Assembly (NCBI GenBank): GCA_032128415.1
Contig: JAQBGW010000028.1
Coordinates: forward strand, 1 to 10,937
Direction of reading: 5' to 3'
DNA length: 10,937 nt
DNA from: Ga0077527 sp032128415
GTDB lineage: Bacteria; Pseudomonadota; Gammaproteobacteria; Burkholderiales; SG8-41
The translations under genes were made by a program, and so were the position numbers. This document shows, in pieces, positions 6,432 through 10,937 of the stretch (positions are counted from its first letter, which is position 1; each line of letters starts with the position of its first letter). Below the pieces are notes generated by a model, which had not been told where the DNA came from, searched no databases, and saw nothing but the letters and a program-made list of their open reading frames with translations.

Positions 6432-6512
6432 TCACGGCCACCGGACCCGGCTCGTCAACCCCCGTTCGTACCTCAACTCCTGCTGCACAACTCAGCGCAT
6501 CAATTCCGAACA

Positions 6513-6995
6513 CTAATAAAAGCGTGGCTGCATGCGCTCATAAAGCGAGGTATGACCATTGCGCTCCAGAGTCAGAATCTCATAAGGGCGGCCGTTCGGA
6601 CTTTCCATGCCCGGGGAGCCTGCCGGCATACCCGGCACGACGAGACCCATGACGGGGGACTTTTCCTTCATCAACCGCCGGATCGACTCAACCGGCACGT
6701 GCCCCTCAAGCACGTAGTCGCCGACAAGCGCGATATGACATTGGCGTAAATGAGATGGCACACCGTGCTTGGCATGCGTTGCATTGAGCTGCGCTTCCGA
6801 CAGATCTTTTTTCTCAACCACGTAACCGTTGTTCCGCAGGTAACCTACCCACGAGGAGCAACATCCTCACGTGGAGCTGGCATAGACCGTTACGCCCGGT
6901 TTCTGGGCCCATTGCGAAAATGCAGGTGTAGTCAACATTACCAACAGCAGTGCGGGTGCCACCAGCCAGGATTTCCCGAAGCGTTCAATGGTCAT
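6513..6995 (-). CDS. DUF411/CopG-like exported protein with in-frame TGA at the CxCC cysteine: candidate selenoprotein
   Basis: The minus-strand frame from ATG 6995 to TAG 6513 encodes 160 residues with one internal TGA (6867-6869, codon 43). Residues 1-27 form a signal peptide (LVAPALLLVMLTTPAFS). The frame then reads VTVYASST-TGA-GCCSSWVGYLRNNGY. DUF411 proteins, including the copper-resistance protein CopG, carry T-C-G-C-C-x-x-W here, so the TGA replaces exactly the first cysteine of CxCC. The rest of the family pattern follows intact: QCHIALVGDYVLEGHVP (Cys86, His99) and VVPGMPAGSPGMES. CopG is reported to bind a cysteine-bridged copper cluster through this motif. A GGGAG ribosome site lies 8 nt before the ATG. 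The gene heads the operon with the CcmG-like gene and ccdA. With TGA as stop the product is 42 residues; a GTG at 6821 could give 102 residues without signal or motif. Family call is secure; selenocysteine is inferred. Confidence 0.82.
6834..6854 (-). promoter_or_regulatory. Candidate bacterial SECIS hairpin downstream of the in-frame TGA
   Basis: Counting after the TGA, nucleotides 13-21 (UCGUGGGUA) pair with nucleotides 25-33 (UACCUGCGG) in nine consecutive pairs, three of them G-U, around a GGU loop at 22-24. If the closing A-U pair opens, the loop becomes AGGUU. Bacterial SECIS elements have a small apical loop about 16-37 nt after the UGA with a G among the first loop bases, and the E. 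coli fdhF loop is AGGUCU. Position and loop fit. The bulged U seen in fdhF is not evident. A competing hairpin (CCACG/CGUGG) can form across the TGA itself. Confidence 0.5.
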
Positions 6996-7037
6996 TTGAT
7001 TGACTCCCAAAAAGGATATTCAGGGCATTGCACGAAA

Positions 7038-7043
7038 AATATA
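7038..7043 (-). promoter_or_regulatory. Predicted -10 element of the DUF411 operon promoter
   Basis: On the minus strand the hexamer reads TATATT, directly preceded by TG. It puts the transcript start near 7030-7031, so the FNR site upstream would be centred about 41 bp before the start, the class II activator position. The leader before the ATG would be about 35 nt. Confidence 0.6.
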
Positions 7044-7064
7044 CAGTGGCAGTGGCATGGCGCC

Positions 7065-7078
7065 TTGATCTGAATCAA
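7065..7078. promoter_or_regulatory. FNR/Anr-type binding site
   Basis: TTGATCTGAATCAA is a perfect match to the FNR consensus TTGATnnnnATCAA. Its centre is 76 bp before the DUF411 start codon and about 41 bp before the inferred transcript start. FNR or Anr binds such sites when its iron-sulfur cluster is intact under low oxygen, and from this position normally activates. The site predicts anaerobic or microaerobic induction of the four-gene minus-strand operon. Confidence 0.75.
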
Positions 7079-7192
7079 ACTCCTCCTAGATGAGGAAGAC
7101 AAGGCCTGCGCAGTCACATCGAGTCGCGCAGAAGTCTCAAGGAATTGCGCTTGGCCCAAACTAGGGGTCCAGAAACTAGCAGGAGGCAACTA

Positions 7193-7253
7193 GGGGTCAG
7201 AGTCGGCATTCTTTTACGTGCATGAAAACTATGCTGACTCTGACCCCTGGTGT
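7193..7253. repeat. Palindromic repeat family A, copy 2
   Basis: The arms GGGGTCAGAGTCGGCAT and ATGCTGACTCTGACCCC have one mismatch and flank a loop containing TTTTACGTGCATGA. The trailing TGGTGT is shared with copy 1 at 1283-1341. In both places a family B palindrome follows within about 50 bp in the same orientation. Confidence 0.85.
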
Positions 7254-7292
7254 TGCGTTTAATTACTTTAATAGGGGCGAGTAAATAGCGAG

Positions 7293-7365
7293 TAAATAGG
7301 GTCAGTGTAAGTTTTCGTAGGCTATCAACTCGCCTCTTGACGAAAAGTTACACTGACCCCATTTA
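7293..7365. repeat. Palindromic repeat family B, copy 2
   Basis: Its arms TCAGTGTAAGTTTTCGT and ACGAAAAGTTACACTGA, with the centre AGGCTATCAACTCGCCTCTT, differ from copy 1 at two positions. The flanks TAAATAGGG and CCCCATTTA are kept, so the repeated unit is at least 73 bp and includes these boundaries. Confidence 0.85.
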
Positions 7366-7678
7366 TTTTCCCTGGCACCATCAATCGTGCAGGAGGGCGG
7401 GAGCTGTGCCTGTCACGCTGCGCTCTCGTGCAAGCTCATCTGGGCCGTGCGCCTATGGGCTTGGAGCCGGTCAGACAGAAATCCCGCGAATGGGACACTG
7501 CGCCTTTGCTCCCGCCAGATGTCGTCTTGCCACCCTCCTTGACTACAAATCTACGCTCAAGAACCAGCAGTAACTTTGATCTAACGCAGGTTTCTGGCGG
7601 TTTTCAGTGAGGGTGGCGGATAGGCCTGAATGCAGGAAAACCGGCGATCAGGGACGAGGAGGGCGTGAAGGATTAAGG

Positions 7679-8539
7679 CTACGCAGTTTTGGCATGCGTG
7701 GTTGTACTAAACGACGGCCGCGACGCCGGGGGTTGGGTGGCGACAACCTCTTCGGCCCACACTTTGAAACTGGTCAATGTGCTGGGGCCGAAGCTGTTGC
7801 TGATGGGCACATCGGCCGCGTCACGCCCACGCGCGATCAACACCCGGCCGATGCGGCGCATGTTGTTGCGCGGGTCAAAGATGTACCAGTTACCGTCGAG
7901 GTAGGCCTCGAACCAGGCGGCAAAATCCCCGAGCGCGACGGGTACGCCGATGTCGGCGAGGTGGCCGGTGCAATAGCGGGCGGGGATGTTCATGCAGCGG
8001 CAGAAGGCGATGGCGAGGTGCGCGTAATCGCGGCAGACGCCGATCTTGCCGTTGTAGATCTCCAGCGCCGAGCGTGTGTTGCTGGCGTTCTGGTAGTCGA
8101 AAGCAATGTGCTTGTGCACATAGTCGCAAATGGTCTGCACGCGGGCCCAGCCCGTGGGCGCACTCCCGAACAGTTTCCACGCCGTGTCCGCCAGGCGATC
8201 GGTTTCGCAATAGCGGCTGCCCAGCAGGAAGGTCAGTGCGTCGTCGGGCAGGTCCGGCACGGCCACCTGTCGTGCGTCGAGGGCAACCGGATCGGGAAGT
8301 CCGCTGTCGTTGATCAGCGCGTCAGTCGAGATGCGGATGCGGCCTTTGGGCGCAACGATGCGGGTGCACCAGTTGCCATAGCGGTCGCGATACGCCTTGA
8401 TCGGCACCTGCGGTTCGATCAACAGATCGTCGCGCCTGACCAGGTCGGATACGCGCGTGTAGTGGACGTTGAGGGCCATCAGCATCGGCGTGGGCTGCGG
8501 GCAGTCGTAGGTTATTTCAAAGCCGATACGCATTTGCAT
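7679..8539 (-). CDS. Transglutaminase-like (papain-fold) protein
   Basis: This 286-residue member of the bacterial transglutaminase-like superfamily (COG1305 type) has an N-terminal beta region (residues 1-75) and a transglutaminase core at about 110-225. The core has the nucleophile motif IGVCRDYAHLAIAFCR (Cys169) and the acid in WYIFDPRNN (Asp222). Between them the usual H-A-W-F-E-A-Y stretch reads A-A-W-F-E-A-Y (Ala207), so the canonical catalytic histidine is absent. The tail RIGRVLIARGRDAADVPIS is typical of this subfamily. A GGAG site lies 7 nt before the ATG. It is last in a tight operon after the formylglutamate amidohydrolase-like gene (18 bp gap) and the Anbu gene, and such proteins commonly neighbour Anbu. 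Peptidase, amide-transfer or purely binding activity cannot be told from sequence. Confidence 0.9.
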   Translation of the reverse strand: MQMRIGFEITYDCPQPTPMLMALNVHYTRVSDLVRRDDLLIEPQVPIKAYRDRYGNWCTRIVAPKGRIRISTDALINDSGLPDPVALDARQVAVPDLPDDALTFLLGSRYCETDRLADTAWKLFGSAPTGWARVQTICDYVHKHIAFDYQNASNTRSALEIYNGKIGVCRDYAHLAIAFCRCMNIPARYCTGHLADIGVPVALGDFAAWFEAYLDGNWYIFDPRNNMRRIGRVLIARGRDAADVPISNSFGPSTLTSFKVWAEEVVATQPPASRPSFSTTTHAKTA

Positions 8540-8557
8540 CAGGGGTCTCCGGTTAAG

Positions 8558-9259
8558 TCAGGCGGCGCAGGCTGCGCGCAACGATTGAATCAGTGTGTGG
8601 CGCAGCGCGGCCCAGCGTGGGCCCGCGGCGCGGGTGATGCGCTGGTTGATTTCGAGTTCGATCCCGACGTAGGCATTCGGCGGAAATCGCAGGCGCAGTT
8701 GCGCGGTCAGCCCGGCGGCCGCGCCCAGGTAGGGATAGTTGCGACGCACCCGCAGCGCCGGCGTGGTTTTGTGGAGTGATGATTTCCAGCGGGCGCACAG
8801 CCGGGCTTCGCCGTGGCGGCCGGGGTCGTAGAGCAAACCGACGTCGGCCTGCCGCATCTCGCCGTTCAACACCGGGGTAAAGCTGTGCGACGAAATGTGG
8901 ATCACCCGCCGGCCACGCGATGCAGCCTGGCGGACGAGACGCTCGACCTGTGACCAATAGGGCTGGTAATGCTGCGCGGCGATCTCGGCGCGCAGCGGCG
9001 CCGGCGCATCGCGCGTGATCACCGAATAGAGTTCCGGATGGGTGATTGTGCGATTGATGTCGATCAGCAGGCGGCTGACGGTGGAACTCACCAGCGGCGC
9101 TTTCAGCGCGGTGGCCAGTGTACGCGCCATGATCAGTGCGCCGGGATCGTAGCCGCGGTGTGAATCCAGCAACTGCTGCCGGCCGCGAAACAACCGGCGA
9201 TACGCGGCAGGGATGCGATTGCCGCCGTGTTCACAGGTGATGATGAAAGCGTCGATCAT
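8558..9259 (-). CDS. N-formylglutamate amidohydrolase-family protein
   Basis: This 233-residue protein of the N-formylglutamate amidohydrolase family (PF05013) belongs to zinc-dependent enzymes that hydrolyse N-formyl-L-glutamate or related N-acyl amides. Motifs run in the expected order: ITCEHGGNRIP (residues 7-17), DSHRGYDPGA (32-41), RLLIDINRT (63-71), IHISSHSFTPVLNG (120-133), DVGLLYDPGRHG (139-150) and GIELEINQ (199-206). The histidines and glutamates in CEHGGN and HISSHSF are the likely metal and catalytic residues. Only 9 bp separate it from the Anbu stop codon and 18 bp from the transglutaminase-like start. No histidine-degradation genes are near, so a role in peptide or amide turnover with Anbu fits the context better than the hut pathway. 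That is inference. Confidence 0.9.
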   Translation of the reverse strand: MIDAFIITCEHGGNRIPAAYRRLFRGRQQLLDSHRGYDPGALIMARTLATALKAPLVSSTVSRLLIDINRTITHPELYSVITRDAPAPLRAEIAAQHYQPYWSQVERLVRQAASRGRRVIHISSHSFTPVLNGEMRQADVGLLYDPGRHGEARLCARWKSSLHKTTPALRVRRNYPYLGAAAGLTAQLRLRFPPNAYVGIELEINQRITRAAGPRWAALRHTLIQSLRAACAA

Positions 9260-9268
9260 CGGGGCCGG

Positions 9269-9997
9269 TCACCAGACCAGTTCGGGCAAGCTGCGAAACA
9301 CCCGGCGCGTGCCTTCACCCCACTCCCGGCTGAGGGCCTGGAAGTAGGGGTCTCCATCGTCGAAGCGCCGCCGCATCCGCAGTTTGAGGTCGTCTCGTCT
9401 GTAGCAGATCAGATCGATCGGCATGCCGACCGACAGATTGCTGCGCATGGTGGAGTCGAATGACACCAGCACACACTTAGCTGCGTCTGCCAGCGGTGTG
9501 GCGCGCGTGATCACGCGGTCGATGATTGGTTTGCCGTACTTGGCTTCGCCGGTCTGTAAGAAGGTGGTGTCGGTTCCCGATTCGATGAAATTGCCCTCGG
9601 CATAGATCCGGAACAGCCGCATCGGTTCGCCATTGATTTGCCCGCCAACGATGAATGAGGCATTGAAGCCGGCCGGGTTTTCCTTGAGGTATTCCGAGTC
9701 GCGACGATCGACGTCGCGCATCGCGTCCGAGATCAGCTTCGCGGCGTCGAACATGGTCTGCGCGTTCCACAGGCTGTCGGTACCGTCGCCGGCTGCGCAG
9801 CGCTGGTTCAGCACGCTGATGACGGCCTGGGTTCCAGCCAGGTTGCCGGAGCTCAACAACACGATCACGCGGTCACCGGCGCGCTCGAACACCGTCATTT
9901 TGCAAAATTTGGCGATGTTGTCCAGACCCGCATTGGTGCGGGAGTCCGAGGCGAAGATCATCCCTTCTTCGAGTAATACGCCGACGCAGTAGGTCAT
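9269..9997 (-). CDS. Anbu-type proteasome-like peptidase
   Basis: This 242-residue Ntn-hydrolase is of the Anbu group (ancestral beta subunit), a bacterial relative of HslV and proteasome beta subunits. I start it at M-T-Y-C-V-G (ATG 9997) rather than the longer ATG at 10087. Removing Met exposes Thr as the N-terminal nucleophile, as in the family, and the upstream residues show no conservation pattern. Matching catalytic residues are Asp18 in FASDSRTNAG and Lys33 in KFCKMTVF. Further family features are LLSSGNLAGTQ, FNASFIVGGQINGEP and YGKPIIDRVI. Anbu forms open-ring or helical assemblies whose substrate is not firmly established. It leads a compact operon with the amidohydrolase-like and transglutaminase-like genes. 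The usual COG2307 (alpha-E) and COG2308 (ATP-grasp) partners are not in this window. Confidence 0.92.
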   Translation of the reverse strand: MTYCVGVLLEEGMIFASDSRTNAGLDNIAKFCKMTVFERAGDRVIVLLSSGNLAGTQAVISVLNQRCAAGDGTDSLWNAQTMFDAAKLISDAMRDVDRRDSEYLKENPAGFNASFIVGGQINGEPMRLFRIYAEGNFIESGTDTTFLQTGEAKYGKPIIDRVITRATPLADAAKCVLVSFDSTMRSNLSVGMPIDLICYRRDDLKLRMRRRFDDGDPYFQALSREWGEGTRRVFRSLPELVW

Positions 9998-10461
9998 GCG
10001 CGGTGCGCTCTGTGCGACCGGATGGCAATCGTTCGGTGGTCGGTGACACGGTAGTGGGTGATCAACACGCTGGTGCGTGGTGCGCACGCCGGGAAAAGAT
10101 GTTTCATGGGAACCCTGGTGGAGTGCGAGTCACAGTAATAGCACGGAATCGACCGAGCGCCCGCCGCCGCGGAAGGTGGCGTTGATGTCGCGATTGCCGT
10201 GTTCAGGATTGGCCAAAGCGGGTTTTCCTTCTGATATAAAAATTTCAATTAAATCAACAGGTCATATGATTTCCTCCACTGAGTCGTTATTGGTCCGGTG
10301 GATGCACTGATTTTTACGCGTTTTTGGGCTGTGGGGTTGAATGGATTCTGCAGCAGGTCGCAGAGGGTCAGGCACGCGGTGACCCGTTGGGCCGGTTACG
10401 CGGTGGCCGCGTTGACGGGGATCAGCGGCGGGCGGGCGCAGTCATTTAGCCACGATGTATT
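9998..10461. other. Gap upstream of the Anbu gene, no supported gene
   Basis: No recognisable protein is encoded on either strand. On the minus strand a strong ribosome-site-like GGAGG occurs about 7 nt before an ATG, but that frame stops after three codons. Beyond it a stretch reads PEHGNRDINATFRGGGRSVDS before a stop, possibly a decayed gene end. The promoter of the Anbu operon should lie in this region, but no consensus element is clear. Confidence 0.4.
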
Positions 10462-10851
10462 TCAATCCGGAACGACAGCCACGCACTGGATTTCGACCAT
10501 CATGTTGGGCCGCGCGAGGCCGGCAACGGTTATGAGCGCGCTCGCCGGATATTTTGCGTCGGAGAAGAACTCCTTGCGGATTTCGATGAAGCGGTCGCCG
10601 TATCGCGCGTCGATGATGAAGACCGTCATCGTAACGATGTCGGAGAGCTTCCCGTCTGCCTGCGCGAGTGTCGCGGCGAGATTCTGGAACGCCTGGCGCG
10701 ACTGGCCGTCGAAGTCGCCGTCAAGGACCTTGTCAGCGCCATGCAAGCCACCATGACCGGCCATCCATATTGTGCGCCCGCCCTTTGTCGCGATGGCCGG
10801 CGAGAACGCGCGCTGCTGCTGCCAGGTGCCCGGATAGAATTTTTTCTCCAC
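10462..10851 (-). CDS. RidA/YjgF/UK114-family protein lacking the catalytic arginine
   Basis: This 129-residue Rid-superfamily protein has the expected length for one chorismate-mutase-like domain that forms trimers. RidA itself hydrolyses reactive enamine/imine intermediates made by pyridoxal enzymes. Typical segments are WMAGHGGL near residues 29-36, QAFQNLAATLAQADGKLSDIVTMTVFI (53-79) and YPASALITVAG.ARPNMMVEIQCVAVV near the end. In archetypal RidA the sequence after the last YPA is R-S, and that arginine binds the substrate carboxylate. Here it is Ser (Ser104), so imine deaminase activity is doubtful and the protein fits the non-RidA Rid subgroups. GTG is the start, with a GGAG site 7 nt before it. 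It lies 20 bp downstream of the partial gene at the window edge and is probably in its operon. Confidence 0.92.
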   Translation of the reverse strand: MEKKFYPGTWQQQRAFSPAIATKGGRTIWMAGHGGLHGADKVLDGDFDGQSRQAFQNLAATLAQADGKLSDIVTMTVFIIDARYGDRFIEIRKEFFSDAKYPASALITVAGLARPNMMVEIQCVAVVPD

Positions 10852-10871
10852 GATATCGCTCCAAGAACGGT

Positions 10872-10937
10872 TTAGATGACGGGAACGTCGGTGCGCTGCC
10901 AGAAGATGATGCGCCGGCGCAGCGTGCTGATGAGGAA
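10872..10937 (-). CDS. C-terminal end of an unidentified gene, cut by the window edge
   Basis: The minus strand is open from the window edge to TAA at 10872-10874, giving 21 residues that end RRRIIFWQRTDVPVI. The stop lies 20 bp before the RidA-family GTG start, whose ribosome site lies in the gap, which suggests co-transcription. The fragment is too short to assign to a family. Confidence 0.5.
   Translation of the reverse strand, partial: FLISTLRRRIIFWQRTDVPVI

Larger units (their letters stand above)
7079..7678. other. Intergenic region with palindromic repeats, no supported gene
   Basis: Apart from the two palindromes (7193-7253 and 7293-7365), I see no gene. A short open stretch about 7370-7573 has no family resemblance, no ribosome site and runs out of the repeat. 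Next to the family B copy an 11-nt unit, CGAGTAAATAG, occurs twice in tandem (7278-7299). Confidence 0.45.

Noticed and set aside
6867..6869. Reading the DUF411 locus simply as a pseudogene
   Set aside because: Not excluded, but not preferred: the TGA falls exactly on a conserved cysteine, no other frameshift or stop occurs, promoter and ribosome sites are intact and a SECIS-like hairpin follows.
1261..7365. CRISPR array made of the repeated units
   Set aside because: The units are few, palindromic over most of their length, irregularly spaced and of several families, with no cas genes.
7607..8779. 390-codon + strand open frame opposite the transglutaminase and amidohydrolase genes
   Set aside because: It is the antisense shadow of two minus-strand genes with clear motifs, and its Gly/Arg/Val-rich translation has no domain.
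9998..10087. 30-residue N-terminal extension of the Anbu peptidase
   Set aside because: It would bury the catalytic Thr that must follow the start Met, and it shows no family pattern. ATG 9997 gives the expected mature N-terminus.

Overview
The window looks like a chromosomal, probably gammaproteobacterial, segment of moderately high GC. The reasons are a CcmG/CcdA-type thiol-transfer system, a consensus FNR box, an Anbu-type proteasome homologue, a HigBA-like toxin-antitoxin pair and many short palindromic repeats of the REP/RAYT kind. No rRNA, tRNA, CRISPR array or complete insertion sequence is visible, and the species cannot be named from this sequence alone.

Left part (1-3980, mostly + strand). 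Repeat-rich DNA precedes an overlapping toxin-antitoxin pair (543-1248). A composite of palindromic repeats leads into a DJ-1/PfpI (Hsp31-like) gene (1515-2219). A convergent HPF/RaiA-family ribosome-associated protein follows (2288-2695, minus). Next is a graveyard of four copies of a 50-bp palindrome around a decapitated MscS channel gene (3147-3641). Five distinct palindrome families occur in the window and several copies are nearly identical, so they appear to have been mobile recently.

Middle part (3983-7078, minus strand). Four genes read leftward from a promoter with a perfect FNR-type site. In order they are a DUF411/CopG-like exported protein, a CcmG/DsbE-type thioredoxin, the electron-transferring membrane protein CcdA, and an unrecognised exported protein with one membrane anchor and a C-terminal zinc ribbon. 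The DUF411 gene is the highlight. Its frame is intact over 160 codons except for one TGA, which sits exactly where the first cysteine of the family's CxCC motif is expected. A nine-pair hairpin with a GGU loop begins 13 nt after that TGA. This is the pattern expected of a selenocysteine codon with a bacterial SECIS element. A nonsense mutation or sequencing error remains possible. If it is real, the operon would be a low-oxygen-induced periplasmic copper/thiol redox module with a Sec-Gly-Cys-Cys centre.

Right part (7679-10937, minus strand). A tight three-gene operon encodes an Anbu peptidase, an N-formylglutamate amidohydrolase-family protein and a transglutaminase-like protein. The last has alanine where a catalytic histidine would be expected. 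Upstream lie a gene-poor stretch, a RidA-family protein that lacks the catalytic arginine of true RidA, and the last 21 codons of another gene cut by the window edge.
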